A stretch of DNA of 64,000 nt from Epiperipatus broadwayi (Eukaryota; Onychophora; Udeonychophora; Euonychophora; Peripatidae). This document shows, piece by piece, positions 22,608 to 33,009 of this stretch. The notes beneath the pieces are model-generated. The model had not been told where the DNA came from. It saw nothing but the letters and a program-made list of their open reading frames with translations, and ran no database searches. Made by a program: the position numbers and the translations under genes. The stretch covers positions 1,003,239-1,067,238 of the forward strand of contig JAQFVV010000185.1 in the NCBI GenBank assembly GCA_028023455.1. The letters run 5' to 3'. Position 1 is the first letter of the stretch. Each line of letters begins with the position of its first letter.

Positions 22608-24362
22608 CTATTTTGGGCTTGAAATAAGGCTTTTTTTTATAAATTTGTAATTATAACTATTTGCTAATAGAACACTATTAATATGATTTATTTCTTCTTT
22701 CAGATGTGTCTCATCTGAAAGGTTAATTGCTCTATTTAAAAGAGTTTTGGCTACAGAAACTATCTGAGTTGGGTGATGATGAGAATGGAAATGCAAATAT
22801 CTGTCTGTGTGTGTCCTTTCTGTAAATAGAAAAAGATAAACTATTTGGTGTTCTGGTGACTAGAACATCAAGAAAACGGAGTTTTCCATCAGACTCTGTC
22901 TCCATTGTAAATTTAATATGAGGATGCATATTATTTAAATGTAAGAAAAAATCATCTAATTTATTTTTTCCATGTTGCCATATGACAAAAGTGTCATCTA
23001 TGTATCTGAGCCAAATGAAAAGTTTTAAAGATGATGATTTTAAAGCACAAGTTTCTATATATTCCATGAATAAATCAGCTATTACTCCTGAGATAGGTGA
23101 GCCCATAGGAGTACCAAAAACTTAGCTGTAATGCTGTCCATTATATACAAAATATGTATTTAAGAGACAATGTTTAATTAAAGCAATAATATGGTCTGGT
23201 AAATTGCAACATTGTGAGATTATATTTAAAGCTTCATCAATTGGAATATTTGTAAACAAAGACACAACATCAAAACTGACCAGAATGTCATTAGCATTAA
23301 TTTTTAAACTTTTTAAAACAGAAATAAAATGAAGAGAGTTTTTAATATATGATTTAATAGATGGGATTGTAGGTTTAATGAAATCCCATAAGTATCTGGC
23401 TAAAATATGAGTTGGAGAACCTATTGCACTTACTATGGGAGGAAGGGGGGCATCTGACTTGGAATTTTTGGAAGTGCAGAAAATTTTGGACAGACACAAG
23501 ATTTTTCATGAGGGATTATTTTATTTTTTATCTCTGATTCAGTAGGTGATTTATTAATAATAGCTTTTGTTGTTTTTTTCAAATACGTAGTATGATCTCT
23601 TTTTGATAGTTTATAAGTTTTATCATTAAGCATATCTAAAATTTTATTATGGTAAATGTCATGATCCATTACAACTGTGGCATTACCTTTATCAGCTGGA
23701 AGTACAACAATTGATTTGTCCGATTTTATATTATTTAATGCTTGTCTTTCTTTCTTTGAAATATTATTTTTAGAAAGCTTAGCTTTTTTAAAAATATTAC
23801 AAATCTCAGCTCTAGCCAAATCAGCCGATGTAGAATCAATTTTATCAAGAGCAGATTCAACATTACAAACAATTTTCTCAAAAGCTATCCAGGAAGGTGT
23901 TAAAGCAAAATTGAAACCTTTTTCTAAAACCAAAATTTCACCTGTAGACAGGGCTTTCCTAGATAAATTATAAACAGTTTTTCGACTTGGATACATAATG
24001 TTTGGGGATTGTGTTCTAATTAGCATTTGCAATTTTTTCTTTTGCTTTGCTGTTGCAAACTCCGAATCTTTAAACGATCTAAAACTTGCAATATGATCAA
24101 AACTAGTCCACAGTAAAGTATGTATTTTATTACTAAGGAATAAATGTAAATGTAGCAATACCTTATCAATTGTGTCAAAATTTTTCCGAGTTTCTTTAAT
24201 AAAAGAGTTTAAAATAATATTGCTAGTTTTCCTTAGAATTTTACTAACATTATAATTGTTCTTGTGAAACACAATTTTACAGCATGTGGGTATAACATTG
24301 TGATTTTTGCATGCTATTAAAAAAGATAAATTACAAAGTAACTTACATTTCTTAATCCACAT
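22608..24362 (-). pseudogene. Reverse transcriptase of PLE copy 8
   Basis: Three overlapping minus-strand frames make up one broken ORF. 24362-23433 (309 codons, starting MWIKKCK) covers the N-terminal domain and RT fingers, with LPADKGNATVVMD and PKFSALPKI (normally GLPKIHK). 23499-23122 has LRPIVSAIGSP-like and FDVVSLFTNIPIDEAL (motif A). 23106-22732 has MGSPISGVIADLFMEY, the catalytic RYIDDTFVIW and LRFLDVLVTRTP. The last frame gives NLSDETHLKEEI. Breaks: a shift near 23460 at a G-run, a stop at about 23122, and a 2-bp deletion near 22814 compared with copy 9. All catalytic residues of the RT are intact. Confidence 0.9.
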
Positions 24363-24486
24363 TCTTTCAAATATAAAAATTTATTCCCCATAGAGGTTAA
24401 TAATGTTAAAATGAAGATTTGCATGGGTTAAATATATAAAATACATATTTTGCGGGTTCATCCATGATAAAAACTTTTAATATTAA

Positions 24487-24533
24487 TATACTGACATTTC
24501 GACTTGGTCACACAAGCCATCCACAGAGTTATA
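24487..24533 (-). ncRNA. Hammerhead-like ribozyme motif, PLE copy 9
   Basis: Same structure as in copy 8: TATAACT, CTGTGGA, stem II GGCTTG/CAAGTC, GAAA, stem III now TG, GTC, AGTATA. It lies between copy 9 and copy 8, exactly where a terminal-repeat ribozyme would process a tandem transcript. Confidence 0.5.
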
Positions 24534-24619
24534 AAAGGTAGAAAGATGGTTGTAGAGGTGCTACAATCACTGATTTGAATAAAATGTTAAAATTCCACCA
24601 ATAGCAAAAAATGTTAAAT

Positions 24620-24892
24620 TTAGGAATGTTTTTTAAAAAAATCTTTCCAAATAGGAGGAAGTTTGCATGTATCATCTTGCTTATTGATACAATCTGGCCT
24701 TTTAAGTATCTCAATGGCTTCTCTAATTTTGCATTGGTAGAGATTATCACATCTGGATATGATCCTGGTACTAGAAAAATCAATTTTATGACCTGAATCT
24801 ATAGTATGGAGTGAGAGTGTTGATGATGATGAGTGTTGTTTAACTGCATTAGCATGCTCATCTCTCCTAACACTGATGCGATGATTACTCAT
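24620..24892 (-). pseudogene. GIY-YIG endonuclease of PLE copy 9
   Basis: 90 codons are open on the minus strand, from NHRISVRRDEHANAVKQ through SLHTIDSGHKIDFSSTRIIS to IKRPDCINKQDDT and PPIWKDFFKK, ending at the natural stop. The upstream GVY...YIG half is present in the DNA (24975-24893) but shifted. It supplies the unbroken C-terminal consensus for the family. Confidence 0.8.
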
Positions 24893-25716
24893 ACCTATGT
24901 AAGAAGCTTTACAATTTTTACATGAGATTTGATAGACACCATGAGATTCAAGAGGGATTGAATCCTTAGGATTGGTTATTATTTTGCTGATCTTTTGATG
25001 AGCCGAAAATGCTGTATCTATACTATAGCGTTTTAATATACGTCCGATACTGTCTGTAGTTCCTTTTACATATCTGATTTATCATTTTTTGTTTCCTATT
25101 TTGTCTATTTTGGGCTTGAAATAAGTTTTTTTTTTTATAAATTTGTAATTATAACTATTTGCTAATAAAACACTATTAATATGATTTATTTCTTCTTTCA
25201 GATGTGTATCATCTGAAAGGTTAATTGCTCTATTTAAAAGAGTTTTGGCTACATAAACTATCTGAGTTGAGTGATGATGAGAATGGAAATGCAAATATCT
25301 GTCTGTGTGTGTATCCTTTGTGTAAATAGAAAAAGATAAACTATTTGGTGTTCTGGTGACTAGAACATGAAGAAAAGGAAGTTTTCCAGCAGACTCGGTC
25401 TCCATTGTAAATTTAATATGAGGATGCATATTATTGAAACAGAGATAAAAAATAAAATAATCCTTTGTGAAAAATCTTGTGTCTGTCCAAAATTTTATGG
25501 ACTTCCAAAAATTCACAAACTAGATACCCCCCCCTTGTCCAATAGTAAGTGCAATAGGTTCTCCAACTCATATTTTAGCCAGATACTTATTGGATTTCAT
25601 TAAACCTACAATACCATCTATTAAATCCTATATTAAAAACTCTTCATTTTATTTCTGTTTTAAAAAGTTTAAAAATTAATGCTAATGACATTCTGGTCAG
25701 TTTTGATGTTGTCTCT

Positions 25717-26373
25717 TTGTTTACAAACATTCCAATTGATGAAGCTTTAAATATAATATCACAACCTTGCAATTTACCAGACCATATTATTGCTTTAATT
25801 AAACATTGTCTCTTAAATACATATTTTGTATATAATAGACACCATTACAGACAAGTTTTTGATACTCCTAAGGGCTCACCTATCTCAGGAGTAATAGCTG
25901 ATTTATTCATGGAATATATAGAAACTCGTGCTTTAGAATCATCATCTTTAAAACCTCTCATTTGGCTCAGATACATAGATGACACTTTTGTCATATGGCA
26001 ACATGGAAAAAATAAATTAGATGATTTTTTCTTACATTTAAATAATATGCATCCTCATATTAAATTTACAATGGAGACAGAGTCTGATGGAAAACTCCCT
26101 TTTCTTGATGTTCTAGTCACCAGAACACCAAATAGTTTATCTTTTTCTATTTACAGAAAGGATACACACACAGACAAATATTTGCATTTCCATTCTCATC
26201 ATCACCCAATTCAGATAGTTTCTGTTGCCAGAACTCTTTTAAATCGAGCAATTAACCTTTCAGACGAGACACATCTGAAAGAAGAAATAAATCATAGTAA
26301 TAGTGTTTTATTAGCAAATAGTTATAATTACAAATTTATAAAAAAAGCCTTATTTCAAGCCCAAAATAGATAA
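25717..26373 (+). pseudogene. Reverse transcriptase of PLE copy 10
   Basis: 218 open codons, the longest RT core in the window. They hold FTNIPIDEALNIIS (end of motif A; the FDV codons lie just upstream in the same frame region), KGSPISGVIADLFMEYIET, the catalytic LRYIDDTFVIWQHGKNK, LPFLDVLVTRTPNS, KDTHTDKYLHFHSHHHP, and LNRAINLSDETHLKEEI. Upstream, a C-run and a stop near 25530 and 25685 break the frame. The frame stops in the connection region just before GIY-YIG (a G-to-A type stop/shift at about 26371). Catalytic residues are intact. Confidence 0.88.
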
Positions 26374-26539
26374 AATAGGAAACAAAAAGATGATAAATCA
26401 GCTATTAGGATTTGTGTTCCATATGTAAAAGGAACTACAGACAGTATCGGACGTATATTAAAACGCTATAATATAGATACAGCATTTTCTGCTAATCAAA
26501 AGATCAGCAATAATAACCAAGCCTAAGGATTCAATCCCT

Positions 26540-26872
26540 CTTGAATCTCATGGTGTCTCTCAAATCTCATGTAAAAATTGTAAAGCTACTTACATAGGTA
26601 TGTGTAATCATCGCATCAGTGTTAGGAGAGATGAGCATGCTAATACAGTTAAACAACAATCATCATCATCAGCACTCTCAATCCATACTATAGATTCAGG
26701 TCATAAAATTGATTTTTCTAGTACCAGGATCATATTCAGATGTGATAATCTCTACCAATGCAAAATTAGAGAAGCCATTGAGATACTTAAAAGGCCAGAT
26801 TGTATCAATAAGCGAGATGATACATGCAAACTTCCTCCTATTTGGAAAGATTTTTTTAAAAAACATTCCTAA
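26540..26872 (+). pseudogene. GIY-YIG endonuclease of PLE copy 10
   Basis: The open segment 26600-26872 gives NHRISVRRDEHANTVKQ, SIHTIDSGHKIDFSSTRII, then IKRPDCINKRDDT and PPIWKDFFKK to the natural stop. Upstream the GVY half is altered to GVSQISCKNC (the GIY tyrosine changed to serine), then TYIGM. That substitution would disable the nuclease even without the frame breaks. Its role in the intact element is target cleavage. Confidence 0.82.
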
Positions 26873-26958
26873 ATTTAACATTTTTTGCTATTGGTGGAAT
26901 TTTAACATTTTATTCAAATCAGTGATTGTAGCGCCTCTACAAGCATCTTTCTACCTTT

Positions 26959-27005
26959 TATAACTCTGTGGATGGCTTGTGTGACCAAGTTGAAATGTCA
27001 GTATA
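26959..27005 (+). ncRNA. Hammerhead-like ribozyme motif, PLE copy 10
   Basis: Plus strand: TATAACT, CTGTGGA, stem II GGCTTG/TGTGAC/CAAGTT, GAAA, TG, GTC, AGTATA. The C-to-T change in stem II turns a G-C pair into G-U and so keeps the helix. Three copies now share the CTGTGGA core, so this substitution was already present in the element that spread. Confidence 0.5.
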
Positions 27006-27082
27006 TTAATATTAAAAGTTTTTAACATGGATGAACCCACAAAATATGTATTTTATATATTTAACCTGTGCAAATCTTCGTT

Positions 27083-27085
27083 TTA

Positions 27086-27122
<37 letters not shown>
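27083..27122. repeat. (CA)n(TA)n microsatellite
   Basis: CA run into TA run, just beyond the 3' end of PLE copy 10. PLE ends here repeatedly abut this type of microsatellite. Confidence 0.9.
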
Positions 27123-27124
27123 AT

Positions 27125-28860
27125 GAAGCACATGATCTGATGCTCAGATCCTGCTTCACAGCCCACATCCAATCTTCTACCTGCTAACTGTATTCAAACC
27201 ACCTTTACGCACGTATACATAGCTAATAATATATATATTCCTTTGCTCAGTATTATAACATAAATAATGTAAACGTATGTCTTTTAATTTAAAAATATTT
27301 TATTTAAAAATAATCTCATGTATATACAGGCGTAAATAATAAATATATATATATTTCAGTTTAGGAGATTGCGAATAAATTAATAGTTGTATTATATATA
27401 TATATATATATAAGGTATTATATATAAAATTTATTATTTTTTCATATATAAGTTTGTAGCCAGAAATGATGCAATCTTGTTAATAAGTCTTTTGAAAAAC
27501 AATTACCCAGAAGACCCCTTAGATTAAAGTAAAAGATTATGAATTGGTAATAATAAAATAAACTCATTAGTGGAAATTGTCGATGCTAGCTTATTTTAAA
27601 ATCATAAGATATATTTTAAAACAATCGTTTGAAAAACTGATAACAAACTTGCATTGTTTCAAACATCTTACTAGATAAGAGTATCCGGTCAAACTATTCC
27701 AAATGAAATTTAAGTGCTTAAACCACCTCAGATCCAGCTGTAGTTGCTAAGTTACAGCTTCAAATAGAAAGTGTATATACTGCTGGATTTGAATCCACAA
27801 AGAGGAGACCATTAAATAACTAAGTTGCTATACATATGCCATGCCAGTTTAAATTCTCACTCAATGTGTCGTGAGTAGGAAATTTTGCCTTGTCCATCCA
27901 TTCTAATATGCTGTTACCATGAACGAAGCTCTGCATCCCGTACTACTGAACTTTATATTTTTCCAGTGAAAGTAAAATGCTATCTCTCAAATTAATAATG
28001 CTACCCTAGATCTAGTGAAACAATACCATGGACTGACTCCTAATGAAATCGTTCTTCCAAATAAGCTAGGTAAAAGAACTTTGACCGCTTATAATTATTA
28101 AATCCTGCCTTCTCTGTAATATTTATATTTTAATCACCTATTTTAAATGTCTTCAAATATGTATTCTATAACTTTATATAACTAATCTATATTATGCCTC
28201 CTATAAAATGTTTTCCTTTTTTTTTAATTCCAAGCGGCAAACAATTTTTATTTACATTTATGTATTTATATTTTAAAATAAATGCCAATAGTATTCTAAA
28301 ATCGCCAGGATATAATTCATTTTCGTTTCCCCACCCATCATTTACTGGGTAAATAATTTATAATTTGATCAAAACAAGTCTTATTCGGCTTGCCCAGGTG
28401 CTTGCGATTTTAGATAAATAAACTAATTACATTTTTCATGTTTACTGTAGAAAAACAGATTTGACATCTGTTTTTCACATTCTCCTTCCTAAATAATGCG
28501 TTGTCTTTTATTCTTAAATTATATCATATATGTAAAACCCATCTTGGCTATTACCACCACCCACTTATTTTGTTATCATTTATATATTTTCACAAGGGCA
28601 TTGATTAACCAAAATTGAGATTTATTAAATGTGTAAAAAGTAATGAATAATATTAAGTAACATAATGTAAGGGGTGGGGGATCTTAAGAGCTTAGTTTTA
28701 TATTTAAGTTTAATTATTATCCATGTTTGCTTAACGAACCCATATCATTATGCCGAATATTTCATAATTTGTGGGCAATAAATATGTTAGAAAATGTTTA
28801 ACCTTTAGAGTTTTGTTTTTATTAAATTATTAAGCATTACATACATAAAGGCCATTTCGT
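27125..28860. other. Non-coding stretch
   Basis: No coding remnant was recognised. 27700-27960 is somewhat less AT-rich and contains a B-box-like GGATTTGAATCC (27785-27796), possibly an old tRNA-derived SINE, not supported further. Confidence 0.4.
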
Positions 28861-28879
28861 ATATATATATATATATATT

Positions 28880-29320
28880 TGTGCTTCTTTCTCACATGGA
28901 GGCATCCGCGAAGTCGGGCCCCATTGTCGTTCTCTATGTCCTTAAACCAGGCTGTAAAACCACCCTGGGGACATCCTTGGTCTTATGTGCATACTTTATA
29001 TGGGAGCGATCTGGGAAATCAGCCCAATAAAGTCATTGCCCACCACTCTTCATCATCCATGATTCGCCTGTACTTCATTCCAGGGAATCATGGACTCTTT
29101 CATTCGTCAAACTGACCCTGTCTATGTTTGCAGAAGAAATCGGTCCATTTCGTTATTAAAAATTCATGAAGCACACTTCAGGATCCATAATTGGACCAAC
29201 CCTATCCACTGCCATGCACACACAACCTTTCAGTGCCTTATTAGTTGCCCAGAAGTATTCATCAGCCGTAATAAAATGATTTCTTTAAACAGACATATTT
29301 CCATTAGTTTAATATAAGTA
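28880..29320. other. Less AT-rich block of unknown origin
   Basis: About 440 bp with clearly more G and C than its surroundings. Two overlapping plus-strand frames (28879-29115 and 29090-29317) and a minus-strand stretch reading FLGMKYRRIMDDEEWWAMTL and GCPQGGFTAWFKDIE are open for 50-80 codons. I cannot assign a family. The minus-strand reading, with acidic and Trp-rich residues, looks more protein-like than the plus-strand ones. It could be a transposase fragment, an old host exon or a processed pseudogene. Confidence 0.3.
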
Positions 29321-30080
29321 TTAATGTGATAGATTTAGTATCGTTTATATAATTATTTATTACCCATCCCGCACATTAATTATCTATCACTCAAATTTAT
29401 AATAATATTAAATGTAACCAAACATAATATCTGCTTGTAAAAATACTATCGTTGTTTAAATTAAGTAAATGCTCATTTCGTCTCTGGGGGTGTAATAGTA
29501 TTCCAACAATGTTTTCCAATAGTGCTAATTCATTAAATCACATATATTATTGGCATAGCCGCAAATTATAATGTTATTGTTAAATATGAATAAAACACAT
29601 ATATATATAATACTTCCGAGGCTCACGTCGGCTAAATAACCTGACATAATTTTTGTTATTAATAAATCTTAAATCTATAGATCAAACTCAAACCATTGCT
29701 TTCTTTTAGGGTTAAGTTAAAATATTAAGTTATTACTTATGCTAAATATGACTAGATGATATCCGCTCAATACATAATTAATATGCTAGGTCACAAGCCT
29801 TCATTGCTCATAAAATATAGCTAGTTATTAAGTTATTCTATCATAAGCTTAGCCTAGAGTCTTTTTGTGTCTCTGATGATCGATGCTGGTGGGTGAGAAG
29901 TAAATTAATCGATGTCATCGGGATTGTTGCTCATAATGTTATAGATCTGGAAAATAGGAAAATAGGGCAGAGTTCATGAGTGTTCCTGATCTGTGTATCT
30001 TGCGCATGATTGGATTCGAGGTACTTTTGCCTAGATGCTAGATCTTGTTAAATGAACATACAAATCTGACCGGCAAAATA
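29321..30080. other. AT-rich non-coding stretch
   Basis: Nothing recognised. Ends at the start of PLE copy 11. Confidence 0.4.
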
Positions 30081-30084
30081 TATA

Positions 30085-30600
30085 TATTCAATTTCTCTTG
30101 AATCTCATGGTGTTTTTCATATCTCATGTGAAAATTGTAAAGCTTCTTACATAGGTATAAGTAATCATCACATCAGTGTTAGGAGAGATGATCATGCTAA
30201 TACAGTTAAACAACACTCATCATCAGCAGCACTCTCACTCCATACTATAGATTCAGGTCATAAAATTGATTTTTATAGTACCAGGATCATATCAGATGTG
30301 ATAATCTCTACCAGTGCAAAATCTGAGAAGCCATTGAGATACATAAAAGGCCAGATTGTATCAATAAGTGAGATGATGCATGCAAACTATCTCCTATTTG
30401 GAAATATTTTTTTAAAAAACATTCTTATGTTAACATTTTTGCTATTGGTGGAACTTTAACATTTTTTTTCAAATCAGTGATTGTAATGTCTTTACAACCA
30501 TCTTTTTGTACTTTTTATTACCCAGTAGATGACTTGTGTGATCATGTCAAAATGTTGGTATATAAATATTTAAATTTTTAACATGGATGAACCCGAAAAA
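30085..30600 (+). mobile_element. Penelope-like element relic, copy 11 (plus)
   Basis: This is a GIY-YIG plus 3' tail fragment of the copy 8-10 family, more decayed. It starts at SLESHGVFHISCENCKASYIG, runs through HHISVRRDDHANTVKQHSS, SLHTIDSGHKIDF and PISYLEIFF-like sequence, and ends with the shared 3' tail (AGTATA-like at about 30560). The hammerhead region (about 30516-30562) is present but eroded: CCAGTAGATGACTTG, then GTCAAAATGTT. A long TA tract follows. Confidence 0.8.
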
Positions 30601-30604
30601 TATG

Positions 30605-30605
<1 letters not shown>

Positions 30606-30671
<66 letters not shown>
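30606..30671. repeat. TA microsatellite
   Basis: An uninterrupted TA run of about 66 bp directly follows the 3' end of PLE copy 11. Confidence 0.95.
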
Positions 30672-30674
<3 letters not shown>

Positions 30675-32480
30675 ATGGTAATTCTAGTCAATATAAATGG
30701 AAGCAGCAAAATATACAACTAAAATAATGTGAGTATAGTAGTTACTTAACTAGAGCTTAGTGTTAATACAAATATTCTTTTTCTTTAGCTACCACACATT
30801 CCAAGCATCACCCAAAAGAAAGCATGTTCTCAGAGCTAGGGGGAGGGCTTATTCTACAAACTGTGTTTATGTCAATTGACTATATGTTTTATTAGCAATT
30901 TTTATATATAAGGTAAACACAATTCAATAAAATAAATGTGTTTTTATGATGTAACAATTGTAAATAGACAAATAATTTATTAATGATAAGTTTCAAAATA
31001 GTTTTCCAAAAGTTTATAAATATTTTATTTCCTTTATTTGTCCTGAATATTCACAATTAACAAACAATATCAATGTATTAAAAGTTATGGCTTTAAAATA
31101 TCTTAACACTATCTTGAAAATCTTTTCTTCTGTTAAATATTTTTTTTTCTTTAAGTATCATTAAGTAAAGCATTAGAAGCAATTATGCAATGTGTTTGTA
31201 TTCTTATTTTTTCTGACAATTCATTTGCAGAGGTCCATTTATCAATAGCATTTTTTAAAACTAGTTCATATGGAATATAGATTGGGCTATTGTGCTAAGT
31301 CAGAACCAATGCCTATTTACATTAAATTAACATTTCATCTTCCATACAAATCTTATTATAAAAAACATCTCCATCACTTTGAGTAAATTAAAAATTTAAG
31401 TAGAAGCTATACTTTTTGTGTATTTTACTTCTTGTGCATGATGGATAATTTTTATGGCTGCTTTTTATACTTAAAAAGAGAATAGGAATAATGAGGCTGA
31501 TTTTAATATTTATTTCAAATTCATTTACACATTAACACTTTCACTATTTTTATAACTTTTGGGTTTATCTCTACAATGAATTTAGAATAACTTATTTTTA
31601 ACAAAGAGAAAATTAAATAAATAAATATATCCTGTTTTTTTTTCCAAAAATATAATAATGTAACTTTGGCATGACTAATATAATTGTTATACATCATTTC
31701 TTATGATGAAGAGACATTGGGACTGTGAAATATTTCATTTCTCTGCTTCAATCATAATACTATTAATAACTTTTTTATATAGTTATTTTTTGACATTTTA
31801 ATAAAATAATTTTTAAGAGAAAAGATATTTCTTTATTTAAAAACTATTATATTTTTCTTTTATTCAAACCCATTGATTTATAACAAATCTAAAGTCAACA
31901 GGGAGAAATCCATGCTTGTCAGCCTTCAAATCTTTCAAAATAGGCCCTAAGTGGAAAAGGCATACGTAATCTCTTGTATTTTACTTCTATTTTTCTTTCA
32001 TCTTGGATATTGTTAGTTGCCTTCTGCTAATATGAATTGCTCTCACTTTTATGACTGGGTTTATCTTTATCTCTTTGTTTTTCATCCCTTATAGGTGTCT
32101 CACTTACACTATGAACATATGATAAAGATGGTGATTACTTTTTAGGAACTTTTGTGCATGATCCGTGTAAGATTCCTTAAGTGTGGTCTCACTTCAGTTC
32201 TTCCATTAGTTTTGTAATTTCTTTTATTTCCCTGATGATTTCTATAAGGTTGATATCTTGGACTATAATGAAACTTCATGATACCAATAGATGCATCCTC
32301 TTTTTTTAAATGAGGATTAGTCTAGCATACTCTGATTGTGGTAACTTATATCTACAGCATTCAAGAAATCTACTACTGTTTCAATAGCCTTTCTGTCAGT
32401 TGTGCCTTATTATTCTTTTTATTTGACTTTCAATGGTCTCACATGCAAACAATGTTTGTAATAAGGTGACCTTGAGACCT
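30675..32480. other. Non-coding stretch
   Basis: No family was recognised. The minus strand from about 32480 to 32100 may continue the broken reading frame described at 32485-33002 (pieces such as TDRKAIETVVDFLNAVDISY at about 32400-32340), but with frequent stops. Confidence 0.35.
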
Positions 32481-32484
32481 AAGG

Positions 32485-33002
32485 TCATACCAGTATCTGA
32501 ATCTGGAAACTGATCCATATTCGATCAGCATTTTTTTCCAATTCAGGCTCATCAAAATCCATTAGGCAGTTTTTATTTTTCCCAGTAGATATTATGGGTT
32601 GATTCACGTCTATTATGCAAATGTATTTATTCTCCAGAGACTTGATTGTATTTCTGAAGCAATTGTGCTGTGCCCATGAATTAAATTCAACTATTATATA
32701 TCTGTCATTTGGGTATGTGAGGATTAAATACTTGTATGTATTTCCTTTTCGATTTACATGATGTAGAATTTTTCAAGGGGAAATTTGTATAGATTGCATT
32801 GCAGATCTGGAATTGCTAATATTAGTGATTTTTCATTTGAATAATTTGAAAAAGATTTGAACTGTAAGTCAGGAATAGATTTGTTAAACCTTATATTGAT
32901 TTCTTGGTATTGTTCTTTATTGAAAGTTGTCCCATTGGGTTGGCTGCTTTCATTCATATTCCCTGTTAGTTTTAATTCATTCTGATAATTAAAGTCTATC
33001 AT
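32485..33002 (-). pseudogene. Unrecognised frameshifted coding relic
   Basis: On the minus strand the first frame, 33002-32754, runs 82 codons (MIDFNYQNELKLTGN, ... SIPDLQFKSFSNYSNEKS, ... LYKFPLEKFYIM). At about 32766 the reading passes to another frame that is open for a further 93 codons to 32485 (GNTYKYLILTYPNDRYIIVE, SWAQHNCFRNTIKSLENKY, ICIIDVNQPI, LMDFDEPELEKN). The two frames join without a gap in protein-like composition, so this is probably one ORF with a single shift. I do not recognise the family. It may be a retroelement gag or a host exon. More pieces may lie further on the minus strand to about 32330. Confidence 0.4.
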
Positions 33003-33009
33003 ATCTAAA

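Larger units (their letters stand above)
21953..24430 (-). mobile_element. Penelope-like element, copy 8, nearly full length (minus)
   Basis: This is the best preserved PLE in the window, about 2.5 kb. On the minus strand it has a short 5' leader (24430-24363), an N-terminal domain and RT (24362-22608), GIY-YIG (about 22470-22080), and a 3' region with a hammerhead motif and the common end TTAATATTAAAAG. Copy 9 lies directly upstream in the same orientation, so the two form a head-to-tail tandem, an arrangement typical of PLEs. Few indels separate the reading frames, so insertion was fairly recent. Confidence 0.9.
24431..25434 (-). mobile_element. Penelope-like element, copy 9, 5'-truncated (minus)
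   Basis: Same family as copy 8 (very similar by eye). On the minus strand it starts abruptly at about 25434 inside the RT (NNMHPHIKFTMETES) and runs through LPFLHVLVTRTP, DTHTDRYLHFHSHHHS, NLSDDTHLKEEI, GIY-YIG (24892-24620) and the shared 3' end. It lies upstream of copy 8 in tandem. Its 5' end faces the plus-strand copy 10 at 25435, a head-to-head join. About 24 bp present in copy 8 (near 22560) are missing at 25075. Confidence 0.85.
25435..27060 (+). mobile_element. Penelope-like element, copy 10, 5'-truncated (plus)
   Basis: Same family as copies 8 and 9, in opposite orientation. It starts inside the RT fingers (EIKNKIIL.EKSCVCPKF, then YGLPKIHK at about 25500), continues through motif A and the catalytic box (25717-26373), GIY-YIG (26540-26872), and the shared 3' end to about 27060, followed by (CA)n(TA)n. 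Joined head to head with copy 9. Confidence 0.88.

Noticed and set aside
27700-27960. Old tRNA-derived SINE
   Set aside because: Only a B-box-like word (GGATTTGAATCC) is present; no acceptor pairing, A box or target duplication was found.
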